From Chara braunii (taxonomy: Eukaryota; Streptophyta; Charophyceae; Charales; Characeae): a stretch of 31,003 nt of DNA. The DNA lies in contig BFEA01000364.1 in assembly GCA_003427395.1 (NCBI GenBank), positions 694,973 through 725,975 of the forward strand. The letters are read 5' to 3'. Shown one piece after another: positions 1 to 8,824 of the stretch; position 1 is the first letter of the stretch; every line of letters starts with the position of its first letter. A program made the position numbers and the translations under genes. Below the pieces are notes generated by a model. The model searched no databases and was not told where the DNA came from. It saw only the letters and a program-made list of their open reading frames with translations.

Positions 1-37
1 CACACACACACACACACACACATACACACACACACAC
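1..37. repeat. (CA)n microsatellite
   Basis: The window opens in a CA dinucleotide array with one interruption near base 23. The array probably continues to the left of the window. It is followed by C-rich sequence. No gene is seen between here and base 375; the short ORFs there have no recognisable protein character. Confidence 0.95.
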
Positions 38-156
38 GTATGGTCCCCCTTCCCCCCCCCAAAACAGCGTGCTCCCCCGGTGGCTTCTGACACGCGCAAC
101 CCGGTGTGGGGGGCGCGCGTTCAGTTTTCTCCCACCGTATGCCCCGTGGCGTTACT

Positions 157-193
157 GAACGCGTTTGAATACGAACGTGTGTCAAACGCGTTC
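157..193. other. perfect 12-bp inverted repeat (hairpin)
   Basis: GAACGCGTTTGA at 157-168 is matched exactly by its reverse complement TCAAACGCGTTC at 182-193, leaving a 13-base loop. It lies in otherwise unremarkable gene-free DNA between the CA array and the first AATC array. No role can be assigned from sequence. Confidence 0.7.
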
Positions 194-374
194 GAACAAT
201 TACATAGTGTGTGACAAACAAGACTTGGTGGTGGGCCACTGGTGGTTACAGTTGATCGAGAGGGATTGTTGGGCGTCATGCGCCAGTCAGAAATCTACCC
301 TCTGCCGATCCGGAACCTACTGTCCGCTGATCCGCGACCTGTCTTCCGCGGACCTGGAAGCTGGCCTCTACAGA

Positions 375-395
375 TCAGGAATCAATCAATCAATC

Positions 396-426
<31 letters not shown>

Positions 427-430
427 TGAC

Positions 431-477
<47 letters not shown>

Positions 478-500
478 CAATCAGTCAACCGACGAATCAG
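375..500. repeat. inverted (AATC)n/(GATT)n microsatellite
   Basis: Several AATC units (from about 381) run directly into a long GATT array that reaches about 477, then switch back to AATC-like units to about 510. Because GATT is the reverse complement of AATC, the two halves can pair with each other. Confidence 0.9.
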
Positions 501-504
501 TCAA

Positions 505-680
505 TCAATCAAATGGTAATCGTTGATCCCGATCCCCTTTCTCACGACCCCGATCGGGATCCCCTTCTCTCCCGATCCAGATCCTATATCTCCCGACGCT
601 GATTCTCGATCCTGATCCCTTCTCTCTCAACCTCGATCCCGACGTTGATCCCGACGTCAATCCCAACGTCGATCCAATGA
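505..680. repeat. degenerate GATCC/CCCGAT-rich repeat
   Basis: The stretch is built from loosely repeated GATCCCGAT-like words separated by short CT-rich pieces, ending in three GTCGATCC-type units. It gives spurious ORFs on both strands with biased composition. It is best read as decayed simple-sequence DNA. Confidence 0.6.
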
Positions 681-904
681 CAACCACCACATGGCAAGTA
701 ATGGGCGAGAGAGAGCGGGAGAGGTCTATCGATCCTCGTGTAGCGCTTTTTTTGTCTTTTTTCTTTTTTTTTTAGGGTTTTTTTTTTTTGATTGATTGAT
801 TGGTACGTTGTGTGTCTAATAAGCTGTGTGAATGCCACGTGGCAAAGCGTCGTGCCTTTTTTTTTTTTTTTTCCAACCACCGGATGACCCTATTTTCATA
901 TTTT

Positions 905-1045
905 TGTATCTATTACTCAATCAATCAGTCAATCAATCAATCAATCAATCAACCAATCATTCAATCAACCAACTTTAGTTGATTAATTGATTGGTTGATT
1001 GATGGATTGGTTGATTGATTGATTGGATGATTGATTGGTCGCCCC
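905..1045. repeat. inverted (AATC)n/(GATT)n microsatellite
   Basis: AATC units run from about 910 to 970. After a short centre around 973-980 they turn into GATT units to about 1037. The arms are imperfect but extended, so a long cruciform or hairpin is possible. ORFs here that encode repeated INQS are artefacts of the tetranucleotide. Confidence 0.9.
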
Positions 1046-1114
1046 CCCCCCCCAATCTCGATTGATTGGTCGCGCCCCCCAATCTTGATTGATTGGTTGT
1101 GCCCCCCCAGTCTT
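1030..1114. repeat. three ~28-bp tandem units with poly-C
   Basis: Three consecutive copies of a unit made of GATTGATTGGT, a C tract and AATCT/AGTCT start near 1030, 1059 and 1087. The C tract varies from seven to thirteen bases. The unit is a composite of the GATT microsatellite and a homopolymer. Confidence 0.75.
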
Positions 1115-1154
1115 CCTCAACCTTTCCTGCCGACCTTTCCACGCCATGATCAAT

Positions 1155-1245
1155 CTACCAATCAATCAATCAACCAACCGATATTAATCAATCGATAAGA
1201 ACGAATAAAGTTGTGAACCAATTGATTGATTGATTGATTGATTGT
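1155..1245. repeat. AATC arm and GATT arm, inverted
   Basis: AATC units near 1155-1175 are followed about 45 bases later by GATT units at about 1221-1244. This is again an inverted arrangement. Confidence 0.8.
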
Positions 1246-1285
1246 CAGGGGGGTCGCCTTTCGTACACGTGCACACAGATACAAA

Positions 1286-1405
1286 GTGTCACACAAACAC
1301 ACACACACACACACACACTTACGCGTGGCGAAAGCGACTTTTTTTTTTTTCTTCTCTTTCTTCTTCTTTCTCTTCTTCTGCTTCTTGTTCTTCTTGTTTT
1401 TCTTT
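1286..1405. repeat. (CA)n tract and polypyrimidine tract
   Basis: A CACA array at about 1294-1318 is followed by a run of T and then TTCTTC-type polypyrimidine to about 1405. Leucine/phenylalanine-rich ORFs on the plus strand and lysine-rich ORFs on the minus strand come only from this composition. Confidence 0.85.
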
Positions 1406-1454
1406 TCTCCAGCCCGTACTTTCCTTTGTGATTCCCCCGAATCTTTGAATCTTC

Positions 1455-1545
1455 GAATCAATCGATCGATCGATCGATCGATTAATCACTCAATGAATCG
1501 ATTAATATAATCGATGGGTTGATTGATTGATTGATTGATTAATTG
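1455..1545. repeat. ATCG/AATC/GATT microsatellite cluster
   Basis: An ATCG array (self-complementary in longer runs) at about 1459-1483 is followed by GATT units at about 1520-1543. A T-rich stretch follows. Confidence 0.8.
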
Positions 1546-1724
1546 ATTATTTTCTTAGTTTTTTATTTTTATTCTTTTGCCGTGCTTTAGAGATCGACAG
1601 ACCCTAAGCCCGATCCTCCCGACCCTCTATCACGACACTCCCCGACGTTTTGTAATCAAAAGGTTGTGCCCCCACCTCGCTCCGGATGCTTTCCAAACGC
1701 AACCCTCATCCGGAGCGTTGATCA

Positions 1725-1741
1725 CTCACTCACTCACTCAC

Positions 1742-1788
<47 letters not shown>

Positions 1789-1826
1789 CCTTGGATTGAT
1801 TAATTACTTGATTGGTTGATTGATGG
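1725..1826. repeat. (CACT)n then (AATC)n, facing GATT units
   Basis: CACT units pass into about thirteen AATC units (1741-1789). After the spacer CCTTG, GATT units run to about 1826. This is the last array of the microsatellite block. Confidence 0.9.
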
Positions 1827-1829
1827 ATT

Positions 1830-2999
1830 CTGCATGGGTCCTGGGGACCAACTCATGTGAAAGTGTTCACAGCATGCAACATCATCATACACAATGAACT
1901 GAAGTCTTCACGTAATAGACAAAAGAGAGGTAACAAGAAAACCGAGTTGCGCAGCTGATATTATCAATAACATGATTACAAAGAGTGTCATAGTTCCCTG
2001 AGTTCAAGCGCTCAACCAGCGCAATACAAATCTCTCATCCAACTCGTCAATGTGGCTGCTACACAGCAGTGTCACCCCTGCAGATTACAATCAACTGAGG
2101 TAAGTAGCCACCATAGTCGAATCTCCCTTGAACACTCTCTGTTTCGGTTCTTCTCTTCCCCTATGCATGCACATTCTCTTCTCTCTCAAGGATCTACTCT
2201 GAATGCTACTCATAGAAGACTACTACTAACCCTCTAATCTATTACTAACTCGCTGGGCAGCTATGGCTACCTCTCGTCCCCAGCGCCCAGTCTGCTTCTC
2301 TCCTCTAGCGCATCTCGATCCTCCAGCGCTGCTCCTCCTGGCTGGCGCACAAGTGCTTCAGCACTTCCACACACAGAATGTCAGTAGAGATCTGGCGTGA
2401 AATGAGGTTGGTTGCTCCCTTTATAGTGCTGGTCTCCTCACGCTGGGTCTGCGGTGGCTCATTTCAGGCCTTCCTTTATCCCAAACCCTGCATTGCATGT
2501 GTCCCAGTACTTGTCCCAATGAGGTTTGCTGTTGCTGAGGCCCTTCGGCCTGGATTTAGACTTAGACCTCTGAATCAGGCCTGTTTAACAGACATAGACC
2601 AGAACTGGGACTCTGTTTATTGACTTACTTTTGAACAGATGCAACTCTAAACGAACAGACACACTTACTGCCTGAACAAACATCTATAGTGTGGGAATAA
2701 ACACTCTCTTTCTGCACGAGCAGACATACTGATTTCACGTATAGACATATACCTGTGTGAACAGACATGACATGTGCATCCCCTGGCGAACAGGTATAAC
2801 CTTCGGCAATGTCCTTTGGCAATGACTCCTTGCTGTATTTAAGATGTGCCCCTTTGACCAAAGAAATGAACTCTTGATTTGTTTCACGTTTCTTGGGTCC
2901 TGGCGAGATACCCCTTCACGCAGCTTTACTTTTACAAGGCCTGAATTGGGTAAAGACCCTTTTACTCACGCCGGCCTAATTTCGAGGTCCTCTGAGAAA
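1830..2999 (-). other. gene-free region, possible 3' LTR of Gypsy element 1
   Basis: No convincing gene lies here. It sits directly downstream (minus-strand sense) of the chromodomain end of Gypsy element 1, where a 3' UTR and LTR would be expected. A TATAAAG motif on the minus strand at 2419-2425 would suit an LTR promoter. There is no second LTR in the window to compare with, and I could not fix the TG/CA ends, so the LTR identity is inference. Confidence 0.35.
2419..2425 (-). promoter_or_regulatory. TATA-like element in possible LTR
   Basis: The minus strand reads CTATAAAGG across this site, in a GC-mixed context downstream of the Gypsy pol region. This is a plausible LTR TATA box, but one short motif is weak evidence. 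Confidence 0.3.
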
Positions 3000-3003
3000 T
3001 CAA

Positions 3004-3429
3004 TCATCGATCAATAATATTGACTCCTTTCTTTGCTCTTTCATACGCAGACACAATATGAGGCGCAAAATCCAATAAGTCTTCTCTTGTAAACCAGCGA
3101 TCCTCACTGGGATCCTGGTATGCAAATCTGACCTTATACTGACGTTGTGGTCTGCCCCTACGACCAGTGTGAAAGGTACTTTCTGCAACAATCTTATCCA
3201 CGTCATACTTTTTATCCATGCTCGGAGGTATTGCGGATCTGCGACTTGGAAATAGCTCATTTGTTACACAAGGTAAGAGCTTTGATGCGTGGAAAACTGG
3301 ATAAGTATGTAGATGCAAAGAAATTTCAATAACATACGAACGACCATCCACATCTCCAATCACATTTAAGACCTGCCAAGGTCCTTCTTTGGTAGGCGGG
3401 TAGAAACTTTTGAGAAATCTTCTCCTCAT
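3004..3429 (-). pseudogene. Gypsy 1 integrase C-terminus and chromodomain
   Basis: The first half carries the integrase tail pattern: GPWQVLNVIG, then a FHASKLLPC block equivalent to the usual FHVSLLKP. After this comes a chromodomain of about 50 residues, running from DKKYDVDKIV through YKVRFAYQDPSEDRW to the DLLDFAPHIVSAYE helix. Chromodomains of this family bind modified histone tails and steer integration into heterochromatin. The aromatic cage is only partly recognisable. It joins the integrase core in another frame: the upstream frame runs out near 3380, so one base was gained or lost there. The reading ends at a stop near 3004. Confidence 0.88.
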
Positions 3430-3487
3430 GAGTAAACTCCTTAGACTTCACCCAAACCAAATCTCCTGTAGCAAATTGAGAGGGTCG

Positions 3488-4147
3488 TCAGTGCTTATTT
3501 GTCTGTTCAATCATTTGATGCTGTGCTTTGATTATATTCTCTGTTACCTTCTCAATGTCTTTCTGATATTGAATTGCGAACTCACTTGTCCCTGGTGGAA
3601 GCTTATGCACTTGATCTGGGTTTAAACGATCAACCGGTCTACGTGGTCGCCATCCCAAATGTAACTCTATAAGAGTCTTACATGTAGACAGGTGTACAAA
3701 GTTATTTTTGGCACTAGCAACCTTAGGCAAATGTTCATCCCAGTCGATCTGGTTGAGATGAATATACATGCGCAATGTCTGTTGCAAGATTTTGTTCATT
3801 TGCTCAGTCTGGCCGTTAGTCTCAGGATGCCTACCTGATGAGATAGTCAACTTAGAGCCATAGACATTCATTAGTTGCTGCCACTGTTCACTCGTGAACC
3901 TTGTATCTCTNTCACTTACAATAGTCAAGAGATGTCCAAAGTCTTTCACCTAGTGGTTAAAGAACTCTCGGATTACCAAGTCAGTCTTTGCTTCCGAAGG
4001 TAAAGCTACAAAGACAGCATACTTAGTAAATCTATCAACGATTACCATCACTTGCGTTTTCCCATTCTTGCTCCTCACTTTAGTGTCCATAAAGTCTATA
4101 GACACAAAGTCCCCGGGTCTTGTCGAGATAGGCAAAGGCTTAAGCAA
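3488..4147 (-). pseudogene. Gypsy 1 integrase catalytic core
   Basis: This is the DDE/RNase H-fold integrase core, which catalyses 3' processing and strand transfer of element cDNA. The first Asp is in VSIDFMD, the second in the S-D-RDTRFTS block (its codon holds an N at 3911, GAN, so Asp is likely but not certain), and the Glu is in HPETNGQTEQMN. A TAG near 3950, just after FFNH, splits the core. A TGA near 3488 follows NKH, where an Arg codon would fit the reading on the far side. Past it the same frame continues with GDLVWVKSKEFTHEEK, a normal integrase linker. Clearly once one protein with the pieces on both sides. Confidence 0.9.
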
Positions 4148-4180
4148 ACCAAGGGGATATTGCGTAGTGCTCTTATTCCG

Positions 4181-4609
4181 TTAGCACACTTGGCAACCTT
4201 GCACATAAGCAATGCAATCAGGCTTCATACGAGGCCAGGTGTAGAAACGCAAAAGATTTGCATAGGTCTTCTTCCACCCAAAATGGCCTTCGGTATCGTG
4301 GCATTCCTCTAAGATCACACTCTTGATCTCTTCCACATTTGGTATGCATAGCCTATCATGTACATCAGTTTTTTCAAACAATAAGCCCTGCGTAATCTTG
4401 TAATTTGGAAACTCTGCTGGCGCTTCTTGCACACGCTTAATTATTGTGCCATACAAATTCCTAATATTTTCTTGGACATTGGCACCAACATCTACATATG
4501 TTACGATAGCACCGAAAAAGTCAGACCTACGACTTAACGCATCAGCAACGACATTGTACTTCTCTTTAACTGGCTTCAGCTCAAAATTGTAGAGATCGAG
4601 TTCAACGGC
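4181..4609 (-). pseudogene. Gypsy 1 RNase H tail and integrase HHCC domain
   Basis: Directly after the stop at 4610-4612 the same frame continues with VADALSRR, the signature at the RNase H/integrase boundary, and then the integrase N-terminal zinc-binding domain: His in ECHDTEGHFGWKKT and Cys in YVQGCQVC. This domain helps the integrase multimerise and hold the cDNA end. A TAA at about 4181 lies directly after the last Cys, where related proteins usually have Lys or Gln, so a CAA-to-TAA change is likely. Confidence 0.88.
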
Positions 4610-5932
4610 CTACCTAGTCAACTTAGGTGTCATTCGGGCCTGCGTTTTGAGCCAGCGAAGTGTTTCATGGTCTGAGTATACCTTGAAATGCCTTTCGAGA
4701 AGATAGTGTCGCCAATGATTCAAAGCTTCTCGAAGAGCATATAACTCTCTTTCATAGGTGAAAGCGGCGACCTTCTCATTAGGTAAACGACAAGACATAA
4801 ACTCAACAGGTCTGTACCCATGCCCATCATCTTGCTGGAGTATCGCACCTATACCATATTGACCTGCGTTAGTAGTCCCAACGAAGGGTAATGACGGATC
4901 AACAACTTTCAAAACCGGATAATTAATCAAGCATTGCTTCAGACGCTTAAATGACGACGTGCAACTTGAATCCCACTTCCAAACGGTTTCTTTCTTGAGT
5001 ACTTTACGAAGAGGCGCGACTATCATCGTGAAGTGTTTAACGAACTTCCGATAATAGTTGGCTAACCCAAGAAATGACCGCAACTGAGTCAAGGTGCGGG
5101 GGTTCGGCCAATCTCTGATGGCTGCAATCTTTGCATCCTCCAGTTTGACTCCATCTCCATCAATTACATGACCGAAATACAAGACCTGACGCTTGGCCCA
5201 TTCACACTTCTTTGGGTTCAACTTGAAATTTGCTTCACGTAATTTATTTAGCACAAGTCGAAGGTGCTCAGCGTGCTCTTTCTCATCTTTGCTGAAAATC
5301 AAAATATCATCCAAATATATTATGACAAATTTATCAAGCCACTCACGAAAGAGTTCATTCATCTTTCTTTGGAAGGTTGCAGGGGCATTCGTTAGACCAA
5401 AGGGCATAACTATGAATTCATTGTGCCCATACCTTGCCCTGAAGGCAGTCTTATATTGGTCTTCCAGTTCTACCTCAATCTGATAGTATCCGGATTTCAG
5501 ATTAATCTTTGTGAACAACTTGCATCCCTGCACACGATCCAGCAAATCATCTATTCGTGTCAGCGGCTCAACATTTTTCACTGTGATATCATTCAATCTC
5601 CTATAATCTATGCACATGCGAACGCCGCCATCTTTCTTAGGTACGAAAAGCATAGGCGTACCATAGGGCGAGAAACTTGGTCTTATCCACCCCTTTTCCA
5701 ACAATTCATCAAGCTGGGTTCGCAGTTCATCCAATTCTTGAGGTGACATGCGATAGATAGCCCCTTTAGGAGATGAACTCCCTGGAAATCTGTCAATGCG
5801 ATTCTTAATAGGTCTTCGTCGAGGCGGACGATATGATCCAAAAACAAAAGAAGAAGGAGACGGAAGAGGGTGAGGAAAAGAATGTCCTCGGGGCGGACGA
5901 GCCCGAGATCTACCCTCACACCTTCTGGCCAC
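4610..5932 (-). pseudogene. Gypsy 1 reverse transcriptase and RNase H
   Basis: The recognisable polyprotein begins near residue 30 of this 440-codon frame with PPRRRPIKNRID..PGS, followed by the RT blocks: MSPQELDELRTQLDELLEKG, DGGVRMCIDYRRLN, FGLTNAPATFQ and the intact catalytic YLDDILIFS. The connection and RNase H follow, with FLGLANYYRKF, then TTNAGQYGIGAIL, where family members have TTDAS: the catalytic Asp is Asn (AAC). YERELYALREAL and KVYSDHETLRWL follow. Translation stops at TAG 4610-4612, exactly where a conserved Trp is expected. The first ~30 residues are not Gypsy-like and probably belong to the breakpoint. Replication would fail from RNase H loss alone. Confidence 0.93.
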
Positions 5933-6468
5933 AATCAGTCAAAACTGTGGAGGAAGTTCAAGAAGTCGACCCTCCTTCGCCAGATGCTTCGCTTATATAC
6001 GTAGGACCGAGGGTGGGCCGTCCAAAAGTGGACTTCGACCCTCGGCGCCATATAAACAAAGGTGATTTTTTGATTGTTAGGTCGCCTGATAAGGAACTGT
6101 CTCAAGGTGTCCCGTTCTGGGTTGGCAAAGCACAGTCTGAGGTTGTGGACGACCGTTCCTCACCTCATTTCGGTTGTTTATGTATACAATGGTGGGTGCC
6201 TACAGGTCACTCGTCCGATCTTCGCGAAAGGTACTCCGTCACTTGGACGAAGAGGTGAAAACTTTCCACTTCAGATGAGGAATAATGGCAACGCGCTGAA
6301 ACCGTGGCTTATTCCTGAAGAAGACATTTTCGCAAAGGGACGGATAAGAGCAAATTCGTGACAGGCCTTACAATACCGACATCCATTTGCAAGAAAGTGC
6401 TTGTGGCCTTGGGGGACGACTGTCTTTCCGGTCTGTCCGACGTGCCCGTTTTGTTAAATGCGAATTGA
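5833..6468 (+). pseudogene. unrecognised ORF with FW-G / WW-P module
   Basis: The ATG at 5833 opens 141 codons (stop 6256-6258). The first ~35 residues are Lys/Glu-rich and lie antisense to the truncated end of Gypsy element 1, so the true start may have been lost there. The middle reads GDFLIVRSPDKELSQ, then PFWVGKA, and later CIQWWVPTG. This spacing resembles small SH3-like or BAH-like modules in plant transposon-linked proteins, but I do not claim a family. After 6258 the same frame has stops at about 6277 and 6316, then about 49 open codons with FVTGLTIPTSICKKVLVALG, ending at 6468. That looks like the domain's C-terminal end, so I read this as a broken gene. It sits 84 bases before the first array unit and is on the same strand. 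Confidence 0.4.
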
Positions 6469-6530
6469 TTCGGATTTGGTGGCTACGAACTGTGCAAAGA
6501 TAATGACGAGACGTGAACTACGAACTAATT

Positions 6531-6551
6531 CCGGTTTGCTTGTCCAGCAGG
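6531..6551 (+). other. candidate 3' splice site before array unit 1
   Basis: Pyrimidine-rich sequence ending in CCAGCAG|G stands one base before the ATG at 6552. The same arrangement recurs before units 2, 3 and 4, which supports an intron in the 5' leader. Confidence 0.5.
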
Positions 6552-7445
6552 ATGGATGACGACGACATACCATCGTGCGACGTTGTATACGAGACAACAT
6601 CCTACGAAACCTCGTCGTACGCGAGCAAGTACTCCTTTTCGATCGAGAATGTGGACACGGATCTTATCATCATGAACAAATGCATTTGGGCACGAGGAAC
6701 GCTCAATCTTGACAGCGATTATATGCATATCGAAGCTGGGGTCGGCCTCGACGGTTACATTGCACCCGAAACACGTGTTGTTGATGGAGAAACTACAATA
6801 GTTCGTGATAGAGGACCAAATATGTGGTACCTGTACTTGAGTTTAGAAGAAGTCAAACTTTGGGAAGTTCCGTCCAGTCAGGAGGACAAGGTAGACGTCG
6901 AGGATATGATAGATTCCTGGGAATTGCTGCGCTTCGAACAAGACTGGGATTGTATGGACGAGCAGCATGCTAAACTTTGCGCATGGTACTGCATCGGGAA
7001 GCCGCAGTTGCGTTTTCCTGTGATCATAGACTACCATGGCCGAGTTCGTCTGTTCAACCGTGGCACCCCTGTGCTGACTCTTTTCACGGCGGCCAAGCTT
7101 TGTGATAAGCGAATGAGAGCTTTCTTCCTTGTGAGAAAAGACTTTCGTGAGCCCGCGGCCGCGGGTGCTCTTAAGCTCTTCCGTGAACGATTCGAAATAG
7201 ATCCTTCGCTTGCAAAAGAGTTGAATCAAAGGGTTGACTGTTTGGTGCATGCCCAACTTTACTTCCTTTTCGGATTATGTGAGGAGATATTCTTCACGTT
7301 GGAACACAAGGACAACTGCAATGACTACACTCTACGAAAAGTTTCGCATCACCATTCGGGTGTCCAAACATTGGAATTCGTAGGTGGTAGGCGGAGACAG
7401 ATCTNCNACTGTCCTTACTGTGAGGATGGACACCAGTCGCCTTGA
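6552..7445 (+). CDS. array unit 1 (family A), intact unknown protein, 297 aa
   Basis: This is the only array member open from start to stop. The ATG at 6552 is chosen because it follows a CAG|G splice-acceptor-like site at the position used by the paralogues; the frame is also open upstream from 6513. Residues 1-30 are acidic and Ser/Tyr-rich. Residues 43-47 are KCIWA and 91-95 MWYLY, both conserved in units 2 and 3. Residues 122-146 carry two conserved Trp (SW at 122-123, CAWY at 143-146). Residues 156-198 form a beta-rich core including PVIIDYHGRVRLFNRGT and MRAFFLVRKDF. Residues 228-255 hold VDCLVHAQLYFLF and the EEIFFTLEH block. The C-terminus has CPYC at 287-290 with a His four residues on, possibly a metal-binding or redox motif. 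Two N bases (7405, 7407) lie just before it. No signal peptide or membrane segment is evident. I do not recognise the family and assign no function. Confidence 0.75.
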   Translation: MDDDDIPSCDVVYETTSYETSSYASKYSFSIENVDTDLIIMNKCIWARGTLNLDSDYMHIEAGVGLDGYIAPETRVVDGETTIVRDRGPNMWYLYLSLEEVKLWEVPSSQEDKVDVEDMIDSWELLRFEQDWDCMDEQHAKLCAWYCIGKPQLRFPVIIDYHGRVRLFNRGTPVLTLFTAAKLCDKRMRAFFLVRKDFREPAAAGALKLFRERFEIDPSLAKELNQRVDCLVHAQLYFLFGLCEEIFFTLEHKDNCNDYTLRKVSHHHSGVQTLEFVGGRRRQIXXCPYCEDGHQSP

Positions 7446-7890
7446 CCTGCTATGTGAGCCTTCCTGTTTGTGGATTTCCACAACTCCGAGTTAGTTCGCA
7501 CTTTGCTGCTGTACTCATAGGACAACCTCGCGGTTCATCGACGACCTCGTTGTTGACATTAGTCTGAGCTAACTCGTCATTGTTGTCACTTTTTCCACCC
7601 CATGGTCTTCAATAGTAGAGTGGTCTGACCGTTGCACATGAATGATGTGTTGGAAATGAGTCGAGATTAAGAGGTGGTTGCATGACTTGCGCCAGATAGG
7701 AATGAGTCGAGATTAAGAGGTGGTTCCAACACGAATGATGTGTTCGAAATACGGCCATCCTGTCACGAAGTGCGAACACATTCTGAGTTATCCGACTCCG
7801 AGTAGGCTTTTCCGTTACTGATTTTCCGTTACTGCCATTCCTTCCAGACTCCATGCGCGTCATCGCTAACATGCTATCTCGTGCTTCCTC
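7446..7890 (+). repeat. spacer between units 1 and 2, with direct repeats
   Basis: No gene is seen. The words AATGAGTCGAGATTAAGAGG recur 46 bases apart at 7655 and 7701, and two further words (ACACGAATGATGTGTT and CACATGAATGATGTGTT) flank them. The spacer at 7609-7660 closely matches 8799-8855 between units 2 and 3 (GTCTGAC, CACATGAATGA, TGGAAATGAGT), so spacer and gene were duplicated together. AGTGCGAA occurs at about 7773. Confidence 0.7.
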
Positions 7891-7902
7891 ACGTAATGCA
7901 GG
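7880..7902 (+). other. candidate 3' splice site before array unit 2
   Basis: The sequence CTTCCTCACGTAATGCAG|G lies one base before the ATG at 7903, matching the acceptor-like sites before units 1, 3 and 4. Confidence 0.5.
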
Positions 7903-8786
7903 ATGAACTATTACCAGACTTCAGCCCGCGCAAGCACTTCCAGCTCGTCTCACGGTGACGTATCGCCAGATCAGATTCTCGATCTCGGTCTCTTCATTTT
8001 GGACAAGAATATATGGGAGTATCAGCGAGTAAACTGTTCACGCCGATATCTAAACATCGAATCGGTTGTTGCGCCGGATGGGCAAGTTCCCGTGATATTG
8101 AGGATGGGCGCCACAGCGGATGACCTTGTGGTCGATAGAGATATGGGTTGGAACTTCTGGTACCTGTACTCCTTGGGAGACGAAATTGATGTAGAGCCCG
8201 TCGGCGAGGAAGGAGATCCAGAACCTGCCACTCCTGAAGAGATGAAGGACGCGTGGTGCGTCCACTGTGCGAAGCAGAGATGGTCAGACCCCGACAGGAG
8301 GCACGTAAAGCTTTGTACCTAGTTCTGCATGGGACAACCGGTTGTGCCCGCACCGGCCATCATAGATTATAACGGTCGCATTCGGGTATTCAACCGTAAT
8401 ACGACGGTCGTGACGCTGTTCACGACCGTGAAGGTTGATGTCGAAAGATGAAAGCGTTTTTCATTGCAAGGGAGGAGTTCCGAGGAGCCGCCCTCAATTC
8501 TGTGCAAGCGTTTCGCAGCCCCACTGTTGAGGGTGCGCTCAGACGCTTCAGAGATCGGTTATCGCACGAGGCGGCATTAAGGAAGAAGCTTGACTTCAAA
8601 GTCAACTGTTTGGCGCACTCTCAGTTGCACTACCTTCTCGATGACTATGACGAGATTTTCTGAAGAGTGGAACATAGGGACCACAACTTAGAGACTGTTT
8701 TTCGAGAGTAGGAATATCGTCTATCGACGGCCCATTATGTGTACGAATGTCCGTACTGTCGCAACGGACATCCTGAATATCTGTAA
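7903..8786 (+). pseudogene. array unit 2 (family A), broken
   Basis: This is a paralogue of unit 1, with blocks in the same order: KNIW near residue 31, VAPDG near 52, NFWYLY near 84, and a conserved Trp in the DAWC block. A TAG at 8320-8322 replaces the conserved Trp (unit 1 has CAWYC, here the codon pattern is C-T-stop-F-C). The frame then continues with AIIDYNGRIRVFNRNTTVVTLF to about 8445. One base is missing there relative to unit 3, and the reading resumes with MKAFFIAREEF. Further on, TGA 8661-8663 and TAG 8709-8711 interrupt the tail. The end is still recognisable as YECPYCRNGH, closing with TAA 8784-8786. Length and block order match unit 1, so this is a whole-gene duplicate that has lost coding function, unless stops are read through. 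Confidence 0.8.
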
Positions 8787-8824
8787 GGAAAATGGTCCCC
8801 AATAGGAGAGTAGTCTGACTGTTC

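Larger units (their letters stand above)
3004..5890 (-). mobile_element. 5'-truncated Ty3/Gypsy chromovirus (element 1)
   Basis: Reading the minus strand from about 5890 down to 3004, the order is reverse transcriptase, RNase H, integrase HHCC domain, integrase DDE core and a C-terminal chromodomain. RT before integrase, with a chromodomain, defines the Ty3/Gypsy chromovirus group. Gag, protease and the very start of RT are missing; the element breaks off near 5840-5930, where a plus-strand ORF begins. It is inactive: stops interrupt it at 4610-4612, near 4182, near 3950 and near 3488, there is a frameshift near 3380, and one RNase H catalytic residue is changed. Confidence 0.93.

Noticed and set aside
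800-1510. ORFs encoding repeated INQS, THTH, or poly-Phe/Leu and poly-Lys
   Set aside because: They are direct translations of AATC, CA and polypyrimidine arrays and appear on both strands.
2625-2861. Minus-strand 78-residue ORF after the chromodomain
   Set aside because: It may be 3' UTR or LTR of Gypsy 1; it shows no domain, and its composition gives no support for a gene.
7994-8353. Minus-strand ORFs across array unit 2
   Set aside because: They are shadows of the plus-strand reading that aligns with units 1 and 3.
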